From: Shewanella gelidimarina
GTDB taxonomy: Bacteria; Pseudomonadota; Gammaproteobacteria; Enterobacterales; Shewanellaceae
Length of the DNA stretch: 64,000 nt
Direction of reading: 5' to 3'
Assembly (NCBI RefSeq): GCF_023283945.1
Contig: NZ_JAKIKW010000012.1
Location: forward strand, 62,001 to 126,000
Within the stretch, counting starts at the first letter, position 1. The number at the start of each line of letters is the position of its first letter. The position numbers and the translations under genes were made by a program. Below are positions 36,570 to 46,255 of the stretch, in pieces. Under the pieces are notes generated by a model that saw nothing but the letters and a program-made list of their open reading frames with translations, did no database searches and was not told where the DNA came from.

Positions 36570-37445
36570 TTAGAGGCCTTGGTACAAGGTCTCTATCCAC
36601 TTATCTTCAGAGATAAATTTCCAACTCCAGTCTTTCCATTTTTCAGGCATACCTGATGCCTTTAATTGATCTAAGGTTAGGCCTGATGCTTTTTGGTCTT
36701 TCATCCAGTTAATCGATGCATCTAACATGTGTTTAAAGCGTGTTAAATCACTTTTGTTAGCTAACGCACCATGACCAGGAATGACTTTGGTTTGTGCGTC
36801 TAAGTCACGCAATACTGCTGCAACATTGTCACGATAGCCCTCAACTGAACCGCCAGCTTTCAAATCGATATAAGGGAATTTATCTTTAAAGAATAGATCG
36901 CCCATATGAACAATGTTGTCGTGACTCCATATAACCACACTGTCTCCATCTGTGTGGCCAGGTCCCATATGGCGAACCTCTAAAGCATCACCATTAAAAT
37001 GTACTGTAATGCCTTGTTCAAATGTAATAACCGGCAACGCATCTGCTGTCGTTTTACTGTCTGAAGCCAAGCGTTTTAACACATTGTGGTGCGCCATAAT
37101 GGTTCCCTTTTTACCAAAATGGGCATTGGCGCCAGTATGATCGCCATGGTAATGGGTATTAATAATGAATTTTGGCGCGCCAGCTTGAATTTGATTAAGC
37201 GCTGCAGATATTTTATCGGCGAGTGGTGCAAACTGGTCATCAATAATAAGTATGCCATCGGCTCCTGCAGACACACCAATATTGCCGCCAGAGCCGACAA
37301 ACATGTAGGTTGTTTCACTGAGTTTAATGGGTTTTATTTCGACATCTTTAAATCTATCGTCAGCGTTAGCCAAGTTGCCCAGTGTCAGTGCAAATAGAGT
37401 GCAGCTGACCAAGGACAATTTGACGATTTTAGGGAGTTTTGTCAT
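36570..37445 (-). CDS. Periplasmic MBL-fold metallohydrolase
   Basis: A 291-residue exported protein: signal peptide LSLVSCTLFALTLGNLANA. The metallo-beta-lactamase zinc motif THYHGDHTG near 97-105 is followed by the GPGHTDGD and PGHG elements. It resembles the cyclase/hydrolase-type MBL proteins found beside quinoprotein systems rather than true beta-lactamases. Substrate unknown. Single gene; no close neighbours on its strand. Confidence 0.85.
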   Translation of the reverse strand: MTKLPKIVKLSLVSCTLFALTLGNLANADDRFKDVEIKPIKLSETTYMFVGSGGNIGVSAGADGILIIDDQFAPLADKISAALNQIQAGAPKFIINTHYHGDHTGANAHFGKKGTIMAHHNVLKRLASDSKTTADALPVITFEQGITVHFNGDALEVRHMGPGHTDGDSVVIWSHDNIVHMGDLFFKDKFPYIDLKAGGSVEGYRDNVAAVLRDLDAQTKVIPGHGALANKSDLTRFKHMLDASINWMKDQKASGLTLDQLKASGMPEKWKDWSWKFISEDKWIETLYQGL

Positions 37446-37577
37446 ATTTTAAACCTTACATTAAGCGGCTTTCTGTATTTGACGATGTTACAGGTAGGTT
37501 AATTTTATTGCGTTAGTTATCTGCACAGTATAGCTAACGATAAAAGCGTTAACCCATTTATGGAATTCGAAGTCGAT

Positions 37578-37721
37578 CTATCGAGCTGCGCCATTATCGT
37601 AAGGCAAGGCAACGTCTTGGTGTATCCCTCCTAGTCCTAATGGTGTTCCGTCCTTAGATAAATGGACCATACTGGCAGGATTATTAGAGGCGATAAGCGT
37701 AAACAGCGCGAATTTAAACAT
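37578..37721 (-). CDS. Possible 47-aa ORF or gene remnant
   Basis: Starts MFKFALFTLIASNNPASM and ends GIHQDVALPYDNGAAR at a TAG. The composition looks protein-like, but no ribosome binding site is evident and the family is unknown. It may be the tail of a lost gene. The rest of 37446-37886 shows no gene and contains the upstream region of the SnoaL-like gene. Confidence 0.3.
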   Translation of the reverse strand: MFKFALFTLIASNNPASMVHLSKDGTPLGLGGIHQDVALPYDNGAAR

Positions 37722-37886
37722 AAGGCATTAATCTTATGAGGGTAAATTAATCAGGTGATTATCTATGCGCGTTTTTACTGGCCTAATGAGGTGAACGTGC
37801 ATGCGTACTATACCAAGCTTAGGTGTCTATTTTTATAGCGTGGACTATAGTCATAAAGCCTAAATTCATTTAATCGAGAAAACAAA

Positions 37887-38303
37887 ATGAGTAATATTAC
37901 AGAGATAGCCAAATTGTTTTTTGATGCCTGTGAAACAGGTAAAGGCTGGGAAGGATGTAAAGAATACTGCCATTCCAACGCAATATTTTCAGCGCAAGCA
38001 ACAGCACTAACCGACATACACAATATTGAAAGTTATACAGAATGGATGAAAGGGTTATTAACACCTATCCCTGATGGTCATTATGAGTTGAAAAGTTTCT
38101 CAACAGACGAAAAGCGTCAATGTGTAACTGCTTTTGCTGTCTTTCATGGAACTCAAACAGGACCTGGCGGCCCTTGTGAACCGACGGGTAAAGTTATCGT
38201 GGCTGATTATGTCTATGCAATGCAATTTGAAGGAGGACTTATTAAGCATATGACAAAAATATGGAATGATTCAATTAGTCTGCAGCAACTTGGATGGGTG
38301 TAG
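37887..38303 (+). CDS. SnoaL-like / NTF2-fold small protein
   Basis: A 138-residue protein with the cone-shaped NTF2-like pattern: N-terminal helix (ITEIAKLFFDACETGKGWEG), then strands ending DYVYAMQFEGGLIKHMTKIW. Cytoplasmic; no signal peptide. Such proteins are often small-molecule cyclases, isomerases or binding proteins; the substrate cannot be told. GAGAAAAC precedes the ATG. Confidence 0.75.
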   Translation: MSNITEIAKLFFDACETGKGWEGCKEYCHSNAIFSAQATALTDIHNIESYTEWMKGLLTPIPDGHYELKSFSTDEKRQCVTAFAVFHGTQTGPGGPCEPTGKVIVADYVYAMQFEGGLIKHMTKIWNDSISLQQLGWV

Positions 38304-38955
38304 TCAGCTAACCATTAGATTAATAACGGACAAGAATAGTTTGCTATTTTCGTCCATCAACAACTTAGCGAATGATTTTTGTCCATTATTAAGGGATAAC
38401 TGTATCTTTATATCCGCTGGCGTTACTTTTCCGGCTCTTCTCCGTTGAGATGAGTAGACTTACTAGGAAAGGTCATAAATAACACTGCTTGTTTGTTAAT
38501 AAATGATTATATCTTGTCATCATGATCATTCACTCTATTTAGCATTAAAGGCCAATGTGTACCGCCTTTTTCTATAGAATACAGCACTCATTCAGTTCTT
38601 GTGCGATGCTGCCGCGAGAGACGCTTTAAGGTTGGAGAACCAAGATCAGAAAAGTATCTACGGTCGATCACCGTAAGTAAACACTAGGTAAGCATTAGGT
38701 AAATATGGACAGGCATAGTTAATACTCCCTGTCACCTTCGTGACTAAGCCTAAATCATGGTAATTTAGTCGGAGGGATTGATGCCTCGCCCAAGAAGAAC
38801 ACTCATTCGCATCGAAGTTTCGCCCTATTACCATTACTGTAGCCGTGCTGTACAACCTTAATTGTTGGATGGCTTTGTGGACAATCTCTTTAGTTTTATC
38901 TTTGTTATTGACCTCAATTTCACCAACTATTTGCGAGTAAATAAGAATTAGCACC
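38304..38955. other. Non-coding gap of ~650 bases
   Basis: No supportable gene. A minus-strand frame at 38658-39032 spans a strong terminator (38956-38987) and is probably not expressed as a whole. Confidence 0.5.
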
Positions 38956-38987
38956 AAAAAAAAGCCCCTGCTATATACGGGGGCTTG
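38956..38987 (-). terminator. Terminator for the pilin transcript
   Basis: On the minus strand AAGCCCCCGT / ..AGGGGCTT stem followed by eight T. It lies ~65 bases past the original (unshifted) stop of the pilin gene. Confidence 0.85.
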
Positions 38988-39052
38988 ATCGTTTCTGGCT
39001 AGCGGTTGCCTCCGCGAAAAGGCGGCTATCATCGTTTAGCTGCTCTGCCCAC

Positions 39053-39570
39053 CTAACAGTATTTGAAATACTCTTTAAACGTAGTTCCTAAACTTCCATC
39101 TTTACCTGTTATAACCTGAATATAGCAATCGTCAATCGTCAATCGTCAATGGTTGTAGAGTTGAAGGTTGCAGTATCAGGAATATCACCGCTTTTAATGT
39201 CAGTTCCAGCAGGATAAACACGAACCTCATAACCTAGAGTTGGTTTGAACGATGTGAATATAATCCCATCAAATTCTAGCGCTTTTGATACGTTGGCATA
39301 AGTTGGAACGATAGAGCCATATGCCATATCAACAAGCTTGTCAGATGTAGTGACAACATTTTTTGTATATGGATTAACGCCATCTAGATTGGCTTTCATT
39401 GCGCTCATCGTTTCAGCGCTTTTATAAGCTCCAGCAAAGGTGGTTAACGTTGCTTTCTTGGCATCGCTAGATAAGTTCAGGAAGCGAGGCGCAGCCATTA
39501 CCGATAATATGCCAATGATGATAATCACAATAACAAGTTCAATTAATGTAAAGCCTTTTGATTTGTTCAT
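39053..39570 (-). pseudogene. Type IV pilin-like gene truncated by 7-bp repeat expansion
   Basis: Starts MNKSKGFTLIELVIVI, a class III signal with Gly-Phe cleavage, then the hydrophobic N-terminal pilin helix, as in MSHA or type IVa major pilins. The present frame ends at 39139 after TATFNSTTIDD because three copies of ATTGACG occur (39130-39150). With one copy the frame continues DDCYIQVITGKDGSLGTTF and ends EYFKYC at a TAG at 39053-39055. That restores the C-terminal Cys pair (disulfide loop) typical of pilins. As written, the protein is 143 residues and lacks the loop. No other pilus genes are nearby. Confidence 0.85.
39130..39150. repeat. Three tandem copies of a 7-bp unit (CGTCAAT)
   Basis: Exact triplication inside the 3' part of the pilin gene. 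Two extra copies (+14 bp) shift the frame and create a TGA. Any number above one gives the same stop, so only a single copy is the open state. Confidence 0.95.
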
Positions 39571-39742
39571 AACGCCCTAATAATATTTTGTATACAAATG
39601 ACGGCATCTCGTTACATGCTATTGATTATAAAGGATTAATAATACCAACAATGGTATCGCTATGTATCATTGAGAGCTAATCATTGATAAGATCTCTACA
39701 TCAGGCAAGACAAGACCTATTTAAATACAGAGACATAAAACG

Positions 39743-40513
39743 ATGAGAAATATAGTAGTAGCTACAGCGGTATCTTTTGCTTTGATTGGTTGTGGTGGTG
39801 AAGGTGAGAGGAAAATGCCTGAAATAGTTTCACCCATTATTAAGCCAATCCCACCAGTAATCATCATGCCAACAACACCTGTTGTTATTGAGGTTATTGA
39901 GCCAGTTGCACCAAAAGAAATTATTCTTCCAGTAATAGGTAAACCTGTTATAGATGAAGATCTTGAAAAGGTGGCTAAGGCGCTAGAAATTGATTACAAC
40001 GAAGCTAAGACGCTATGCAAATCTGATGGGTATTCGTGCGAGATTGATACATCATTTAACTTTGATAATAAGACAATTGATCACGCCATAACAATTAACG
40101 TTGTTGCAGATGATGGAAATACATTTTCATTTCATACAAACGAAAGCGCATACAACATTACCGCAAGGATTCTAGTAAAGAATATAGACTCTGAAGATTA
40201 TGAGTATAGGTGCGATATATCGGCTGCAACTAATGTTGTTTCTAATGGTAATGGCTATTGCAACATATATGGCAAAGTAGACGGCACCGATAATAAAGAA
40301 ATTATCTCTCGTTTAACATTGGGATATGGCGATCTTGAGCGTCTAAGATATAGAGAAGCAAATAGCAAACTTACGCATATCACAACGTTTAAGAAGTATG
40401 ACGGCGTAAAGGTTACTAAGTTTTCAGAGACATCATCAATTGATCTAGATAAGAGCGAAGAAGCGTTTAATATTTTAATGGATGTCATGATAAAGGCTAG
40501 TATATACAACTAA
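39743..40513 (+). CDS. Hypothetical lipoprotein, proline-rich N-terminus
   Basis: A 256-residue exported protein with lipobox LIGC (Cys at 17), a long proline and isoleucine-rich stretch (about 26-75) that may span the cell wall, and a C-terminal domain of mixed strands with three or four Cys. Not recognised. GAGACATAAAACG precedes the ATG. A terminator follows. Confidence 0.75.
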   Translation: MRNIVVATAVSFALIGCGGEGERKMPEIVSPIIKPIPPVIIMPTTPVVIEVIEPVAPKEIILPVIGKPVIDEDLEKVAKALEIDYNEAKTLCKSDGYSCEIDTSFNFDNKTIDHAITINVVADDGNTFSFHTNESAYNITARILVKNIDSEDYEYRCDISAATNVVSNGNGYCNIYGKVDGTDNKEIISRLTLGYGDLERLRYREANSKLTHITTFKKYDGVKVTKFSETSSIDLDKSEEAFNILMDVMIKASIYN

Positions 40514-40540
40514 ATACAGCGCAACACGTATATAAAACCC

Positions 40541-40562
40541 CACTCAATCGAGTGAGTTTTTT
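40541..40562 (+). terminator. Terminator after the lipoprotein gene
   Basis: Stem CACTC / GAGTG with AATC loop and a six-T run; it is directly followed by the long inverted repeat. Confidence 0.75.
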
Positions 40563-40631
40563 CAGATGGAGATTCACATTTACCTGTTATTGTAGCCTCT
40601 ACAATAACAGGTAAATGTGAATCTCCATCTG
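40563..40631. repeat. Perfect 33-bp inverted repeat with 3-base loop
   Basis: Left arm 40563-40595 and right arm 40599-40631 are exact reverse complements, separated by CCT. The right arm reads into an ORF remnant (GKCESPSVEIF), so the left arm looks like a folded-back copy of it. It would extrude as a cruciform or form a very stable RNA hairpin just after a terminator. Confidence 0.95.
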
Positions 40632-40819
40632 TTGAAATATTTGCAATGCCAAAGTCATACATACTTGTTTGAGAAGAGATATTTAAAGACTGGAAATATA
40701 CGGGTACTATAAAAAAATCACTTTTATTAGAAATTGAATCAGGTTCGGTAAATATATACTTGTCTTCTCAAGGTGAAAATATCTGCCTGGTTTCAAAAAT
40801 AAAAGTTATTTATCCATAA
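40601..40819 (+). pseudogene. Remnant of an unrecognised gene
   Basis: One frame reads TGKCESPSVEIFAMPKSYIL, a TGA at about 40670, then EEIFKDWKYTG and on to LVSKIKVIYP at a TAA at 40817-40819. The composition is protein-like on both sides of the single internal stop, and no start codon precedes it. Probably the 3' end of a decayed gene. The attC-like hairpin begins about 40 bases later. Confidence 0.45.
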
Positions 40820-40857
40820 CAATATAACGAATAAGGATAGGCCGTGCGCAGACGCGT

Positions 40858-40944
40858 CAACAAGTCACTGAAACGGAAAATTAACCGTTGGCCATCGCTA
40901 CGCGATAATAGCCAACCATTATTTTCCGCTTAGCAAGGCGTTAC
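40858..40944. other. attC-like foldback element
   Basis: Imperfect inverted repeat with arms CGGAAAATTAACCGTTGGC (40874-40892) and GCCAACCATTATTTTCCG (40911-40928), an inner ATCGC/GCGAT hairpin, an outer CAACAAG on the left and GGCGTTA on the right. Size, layered pairing with unpaired bases and the GGCGTTA end resemble integron attC sites, and it follows an ORF closely as a cassette would. The expected RYYYAAC / GTTRRRY boxes are imperfect, and no integron integrase is present. The rest of 40945-41250 shows no gene. Confidence 0.4.
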
Positions 40945-41250
40945 CGTATATCCGATTGCAATACTTTCCCTAATGCCAATAGTTATTTCCAGAGCTTTAG
41001 CTCTAAAATATTTCTGTCCAATAGTGTGCCAGAAATGATCAAACTAGATTGCCACTGTTTTATCGTTATAGGTACTAGCCTTGATCAACATTGATATGTG
41101 CTGGAAAACGAGCAGTCCAGTCGCATTTTTTGAGGAGAAGCATAAATATAGCGATGATTAGTTATCGCTAAGTTGTGCTTTAATTGGGTAAGGACTTGGT
41201 TGATTTATACTGTGACAATGCTTGTTTAATTTATCCTAAAACTCCAGCAT

Positions 41251-41286
41251 AAAAAATCCGAGCTCTATGACTAGAACTCGGATTTT
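41251..41286 (-). terminator. Terminator after the M3 peptidase gene
   Basis: Stem AAAATCCGAG / CTCGGATTTT; on the minus strand it ends in a T-run, 39 bases past the stop. Confidence 0.85.
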
Positions 41287-41324
41287 GATGCTAATACTTA
41301 ATTAGCCAACCACTAGGTGGGCGG

Positions 41325-43502
41325 TTATTTTGCTAGCAGGCCACGGCTACGTAGTAGTGGGTCGATACCCGCTTCTTTGCCACGGAACTGCTTATAGAGC
41401 TGCATAGGATCTTCACTGCCACCTTGCGATAACACGTTATTTCTAAAGGCGTCTGCAGTGGCTTTATCGAAAATACCATTCTCTTTAAAGGCTTCAAATG
41501 CATCAGCACCTAAAATGTCAGACCAAAGGTAGCTGTAGTAACCCGCAGAGTATCCGCCTGAGAAGATATGTGAGAAATAAGTACTGCGGTAGCGCGGTGC
41601 AATCTCACTGATAAGGCCCATTTTGTTTAAGGATTCAGCTTCGAACTTAGCCGCATCTTTAGGCATAAAGTCGGTCACTGTGTGCCAATCAAGATCAAGT
41701 TTGGTCGCGGCCATATATTCAACAGTGGCAAAGCCTTGGTTGAATTTGCTCGCCGCTTGAATTTTCTTAACAAGCTCTTGTGGGATCACTTCACCTGTTT
41801 TGTAATGCTTTGCAAACTGCGCTAGCACTTCAGGTTGTGTCATCCAGTTTTCCATCACTTGAGATGGAAACTCAACATAGTCGCGAGGCACTGAAGTTCC
41901 TGCTTGTGAACGATATTTAACATCAGACAACATGCCGTGCAATGCATGACCAAATTCGTGGAATAAGGTACTGGCTTCATCAAATGTCAGTAATGCAGGC
42001 GCATCACCCACGGGACGAGGGTAGTTAAGTACGTTGACGATGATAGGCTTAGAGTCAACGCCATTCATGTTGTACTGCTGGCGATAAGAGTTCATCCAAG
42101 CGCCGCCACGCTTACTGTCACGGACATAATAGTCGCCCATGAAAATAGCCATGATTTCGCCATCTTTGTCATATACTTCCCAAGTACGCACTTCGTCGTT
42201 GTACTTTGGCAGATCTGTACGCTCTTTAACGGTAATGCCGTATAGACGGTTAGCCGTATAGAATACACCTTTGAGCGTGTTTTCTAGCGAGAAGTAAGGG
42301 CGAGTTTGTTGTTCGTTAAAGCTATATTTAGCCACACGGATTTTATCTGAGTAATACCACCAGTCCCATCCTGCTAGCTTAAAATCACCGCCTTCAGAAT
42401 CAATTAACTGCTGCATGTCTGCAACTTCAGCTTCAGCTTGAGCTAACGCTGCTGGCCATACTTTATTTAATAGGCCATAAACATTTTCAGGCGTTTGAGC
42501 TGTGCGCTCTTCTAATACAAAATGTGCATGAGTCTTATAACCCATGAGCTGTGCGCGCTCGGCGCGAAGTGCAGCCATTTTGGCTAGGATTTTTTTGTTG
42601 TCATGCTCGTTATTGTTGTTACCGCGCTCAACATAACCTTTGTAGATTTTTTCGCGAAGTTCACGGCTATCTGCATAGGTTAAAAAAGGCGTGATAGAGG
42701 GACGTGAAGTGGTGAATACCCACTTGCCTTCATGGCCACGTTTAGTCGCTGTTTGAGCTGCAATACTGATAACATCTTCAGGTAGACCAGAAAGATCATC
42801 TTTACTGTCGATAACCAATTCAAAAGCGTTGGTTTCCGCAAGTAAGTTGTCGCCAAACTCTAGGCTTAACTTGCCTATTTGATCATTTAAAGCACGTAGC
42901 TTTGTTTTGTCGGCATCATTTAGGTTAGCGCCGCCACGAGTGAACGACTTATAAGTATCAGCTAATAGTTTTGCTTGTGCTACATTCAGGTTTAACGTGT
43001 CACGTTGGTCATAAACAGCTTTAACTTTTTGGAACAATGCGTCGTTAAGTAATACGTCATCGCCTGCGGCTGATAGCATTGGTGACACTTCTTTAGAGAT
43101 AGCTTGCAGCTGCTCATTAGTGTCGGCACCGGTTAAATTGTAAAAAACACTGGCGACTTTAGTTGTTAGCTCACCAGAAAACTCCATCGCTTCGATAGTG
43201 TTTGCAAAGGTGGGGGCATCTGAATTATCGATAATCGCTTGAATTTCAGCTTGGTGCTGTGCAATACCTGCTTTAAAAGCCGGTAAATAATGTTCTGCTT
43301 TGATTTTAGAAAAATCAGGGATGCCAAAATAGGTATCATATGGGGCAAAAAATGGATTGCCCGCATTGTTTTCAATAATTTTCTGAGCAACAACATTAGG
43401 TGCTATTTGGCTGTCGCTGCTGTTATTTACACTGCTGCATGCGCCAAGAGAGAGCGTGATTGCAATGGCTGCAACCAATGGTTTAAGGGTAGATCCCTTC
43501 AT
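41325..43502 (-). CDS. dcp: M3-family peptidyl-dipeptidase, lipoprotein form
   Basis: A 725-residue zinc peptidase. Lipoprotein signal (ITLSLGACSS, Cys at 22), then an M3 thimet-like helical fold with the zinc motif HEFGHALHG near 511-519 and the third ligand Glu some 28 residues on. Full family length. It should remove C-terminal dipeptides in the periplasm. The lipid anchor differs from the soluble E. coli Dcp but is common in Shewanella-type genomes. Divergent from the M20 peptidase gene. Confidence 0.9.
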   Translation of the reverse strand: MKGSTLKPLVAAIAITLSLGACSSVNNSSDSQIAPNVVAQKIIENNAGNPFFAPYDTYFGIPDFSKIKAEHYLPAFKAGIAQHQAEIQAIIDNSDAPTFANTIEAMEFSGELTTKVASVFYNLTGADTNEQLQAISKEVSPMLSAAGDDVLLNDALFQKVKAVYDQRDTLNLNVAQAKLLADTYKSFTRGGANLNDADKTKLRALNDQIGKLSLEFGDNLLAETNAFELVIDSKDDLSGLPEDVISIAAQTATKRGHEGKWVFTTSRPSITPFLTYADSRELREKIYKGYVERGNNNNEHDNKKILAKMAALRAERAQLMGYKTHAHFVLEERTAQTPENVYGLLNKVWPAALAQAEAEVADMQQLIDSEGGDFKLAGWDWWYYSDKIRVAKYSFNEQQTRPYFSLENTLKGVFYTANRLYGITVKERTDLPKYNDEVRTWEVYDKDGEIMAIFMGDYYVRDSKRGGAWMNSYRQQYNMNGVDSKPIIVNVLNYPRPVGDAPALLTFDEASTLFHEFGHALHGMLSDVKYRSQAGTSVPRDYVEFPSQVMENWMTQPEVLAQFAKHYKTGEVIPQELVKKIQAASKFNQGFATVEYMAATKLDLDWHTVTDFMPKDAAKFEAESLNKMGLISEIAPRYRSTYFSHIFSGGYSAGYYSYLWSDILGADAFEAFKENGIFDKATADAFRNNVLSQGGSEDPMQLYKQFRGKEAGIDPLLRSRGLLAK

Positions 43503-43715
43503 ATTTTAAATCCCCGATTCTACTTGTTTTAATTTTCATCAATATCTTTGCATTGACGTTAACGTCATTAAATATCACGGTTGGACATGTTAAATCTATT
43601 AAAAAACAGTATTGTTTGTAACAAATATTTTGATTGGTTACTTTTTATCACTTTAGCGGCAAAAGTTATGGCAAACTTGGCGCGTTTTCGAAATATAATA
43701 ATAAAATGGATGACT

Positions 43716-45212
43716 ATGAAACGTTTACCTTTGCTATTTACCGCTTTATTTTCTTTGCCTAGCTTTGCCGTTGAACCTCAATCTGAACAAATTTCCCATT
43801 ATGCTGTTGCTCATTATGCCGACGAGATGGTGACAAGCCTGCAAACTTTGGTTAAATTCAATACCGTTGCGGTTGATGGCAAAACGCCCGATACCAACCC
43901 AGAGTTTATCGGCTTTAAAGATGAGCTTAAAAGCCTAAGCCAGCAATTAGGATTAGATTATGTTGATCATGGCTACGTGATCTTAATCGGACTGGGGCAG
44001 CAGAGCGATAAACTGGGGATTATCACCCATGGAGATGTACAACCGGCCAATCCAGCGTTATGGCAGCAAAGCCCTTATGAACTCGATATGACATCAGAGC
44101 CTGGAAAACTCATTGGCCGCGGTACTGAAGATGATAAAGGTGCCATTGTCACGGCTATGTATGCGATGAAGTCGATAAAAGACCATGACATTAAGCTTAA
44201 CAGGCGCATAGAGCTGATGGTTTATTTGGCTGAAGAATCTGACTGGACACCGCTTAAAACGTTTTTGACGACTTTTACACCCGCGGATATCAATATCACC
44301 ATTGATGCAGAATATCCGGTTGTCACCGCGGAAAAAGGCTGGAGTAAAATTGAATTTGTGATCCCCAAAGTCACTGATGCAACTGTAACAACCCAGCGGC
44401 CAACCCTTAATCAGTTTTCAGGAGGTTATTTTGGTAGTCAAGTGCCTCAACAAGCCCAAGCAGAAATTAGCTTTGCAGATCAAAAGCTGATTAATCAATT
44501 AAAACAGCAGGCGACAACCCAGCAGGGGATGCATTATCGTTTTGAACTGCAAGGCAGTCGTTTACTCATTTTTGCTGATGGTAAGGCCGCACACTCTTCA
44601 ACCCCTGAAGATGGTGTCAATGCTGTCACGCATTTAGCGCAGTTACTTGCCATTCACCCGTGGCCGAAAACCACAGCCTCGTTAACTCAACTTTTTATTC
44701 ATGAAATGGTAGGGATGGGCATTTATGCTGAGCAATTTGGTGATATTGCTTATCAAGATGACTTTATGGGGCCGATGAGTTTAGCGCCGACAATTGTAAA
44801 AGCAGGCGAAAAGGGCACTCAAGTGATGATTAACCTGCGCCGTCCTCTGGGGAAAACACCTGAGCTGCTTGATAGCCAAGCACATGCCGCCCTAGACAAC
44901 TGGCAAGCTAAGCATCAGGTTCAGTTAGTCGGCCTGGAGACCTATTGGGGAGAGCCAATGGTGATGAAAGACGCGCCGCAGCTTGATACTCTACTTGACG
45001 TCTTTGCCCATTTTACCGGTGTCGAAAACCCGCAGCCAGTGGCGATAGGCGGCTCAACCAACAGCAAGTTATTCCCTAATGCCTTGAGTTTTGGACCCGC
45101 TATGCCGGGTGTTGAATATACGGGTCATACCGAGCATGAATTTATCACTTACGATCAATTTATGCTGAATCTTAAGATGTATACCGCTGCATTTATCGAG
45201 TTGGCTCAGTAA
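43716..45212 (+). CDS. Exported M20-family dipeptidase
   Basis: I start at the ATG at 43716, which gives a clean signal peptide (KRLPLLFTALFSLPSFA) with GGA five bases upstream; the frame is open a further 45 codons. 498 residues. Metal-site motifs HGDVQPAN and GRGTEDDKGA, LAEES near 180, and the C-terminal GGSTNSKLF with late His. PepV/Sapep-like dipeptidase of the periplasm. Next to the divergent M3 peptidase, which produces dipeptides, so the pair may work in one peptide-use pathway (inference). Confidence 0.88.
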   Translation: MKRLPLLFTALFSLPSFAVEPQSEQISHYAVAHYADEMVTSLQTLVKFNTVAVDGKTPDTNPEFIGFKDELKSLSQQLGLDYVDHGYVILIGLGQQSDKLGIITHGDVQPANPALWQQSPYELDMTSEPGKLIGRGTEDDKGAIVTAMYAMKSIKDHDIKLNRRIELMVYLAEESDWTPLKTFLTTFTPADINITIDAEYPVVTAEKGWSKIEFVIPKVTDATVTTQRPTLNQFSGGYFGSQVPQQAQAEISFADQKLINQLKQQATTQQGMHYRFELQGSRLLIFADGKAAHSSTPEDGVNAVTHLAQLLAIHPWPKTTASLTQLFIHEMVGMGIYAEQFGDIAYQDDFMGPMSLAPTIVKAGEKGTQVMINLRRPLGKTPELLDSQAHAALDNWQAKHQVQLVGLETYWGEPMVMKDAPQLDTLLDVFAHFTGVENPQPVAIGGSTNSKLFPNALSFGPAMPGVEYTGHTEHEFITYDQFMLNLKMYTAAFIELAQ

Positions 45213-45481
45213 TGACTTTTTATCAATTGTAGTGAGTGGTCACCATTCAGCGTTGCTCACAGCCTCTTTTTTGAAAAAAAGGGGGCAATAATAAAACTAT
45301 TTTTCACTTCTACTTAAAGCTGCGGGGCGAGTTAGGTATAATCCTCGTTCTTTTATAGTGAACTATGCTGTGGATGATGACTTGGTACTGAGTTCTGAGT
45401 TTGTCATAGCGAGTTTCTACTGCGATACGTAGGTACACATTTTACGTGTTTAGCCCGATTATAGAGTTTGGTAAGTAATAG

Positions 45482-46198
45482 ATGACAGAACAGCACATTG
45501 AAGTAACTCCGCTGAGTATACTTGCTCTTGATACATGTACAGAGTCATGCTCCGCTGCGCTAACGCACAATAGCAACGTCTTCAGCGAGCAAGCTGACGC
45601 TCCACGCGAACATAGCCAAAGGTTATTACCTATGGTGAAGTCTGTGTTATCACAAGCAGATATAAAACTGACCGAGGTTGACCTAATTGCTTATGGCAGA
45701 GGCCCTGGCAGCTTTACTGGCATCCGGATCTGCACCAGTATCACTCAAGGGTTAGCCTTGGGTCAGTCGTTACCTGTGATAGGTATTTCTACGCTTGCGA
45801 CGATGGCACAAGCTGCGATTGAGAATGGTGCTAATCAAGTATTAGCGGCTATTGATGCGCGTATGGGTGAAGTTTATTGGGGACAATATATCAACGTTGA
45901 TGGCGTAGCAACTCTCGTTAATGAGGAGGTTGTCAGTGCTCCAGAAGCGGTAGTGTTAAGTTTGAATGAAGCTCACACGATTACTGCCTGTGGCACGGGT
46001 TTTGATGCATACCCGCAGTTACTGGCATTAGCGGGAGGCCTTACAGTATGTGAGTTAGCTAAATACCCAGATGCTAAATTCATGGCGATTTTGGCTCAAA
46101 AAGGGCATGCTTTAGGCCTAAGCACCAGTGTGGATGAGCTAACGCCTGTTTATCTGCGTGATACGGTGACGTGGAAAAAACTTCCTGGAAAAGAGTAG
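45482..46198 (+). CDS. tsaB: tRNA threonylcarbamoyladenosine biosynthesis protein TsaB
   Basis: A 238-residue ASKHA-fold protein starting (after a short leader) ILALDTCTESCSAAL, with YGRGPGSFTGIRIC and the usual GISTLATMAQ. It partners TsaD and TsaE in making t6A37 on tRNAs. Length is normal. The conserved 102-aa gene follows. Confidence 0.96.
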   Translation: MTEQHIEVTPLSILALDTCTESCSAALTHNSNVFSEQADAPREHSQRLLPMVKSVLSQADIKLTEVDLIAYGRGPGSFTGIRICTSITQGLALGQSLPVIGISTLATMAQAAIENGANQVLAAIDARMGEVYWGQYINVDGVATLVNEEVVSAPEAVVLSLNEAHTITACGTGFDAYPQLLALAGGLTVCELAKYPDAKFMAILAQKGHALGLSTSVDELTPVYLRDTVTWKKLPGKE

Positions 46199-46255
46199 CA
46201 CCTAGGTTTCTGAATACTGTTAGCGGCGTTATTTTTATAAATTAAGGACGATTTG

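Noticed and set aside
38658..39032. 124-codon minus-strand frame
   Set aside because: It runs across a strong terminator and lacks a ribosome binding site at its start; no recognisable domain.
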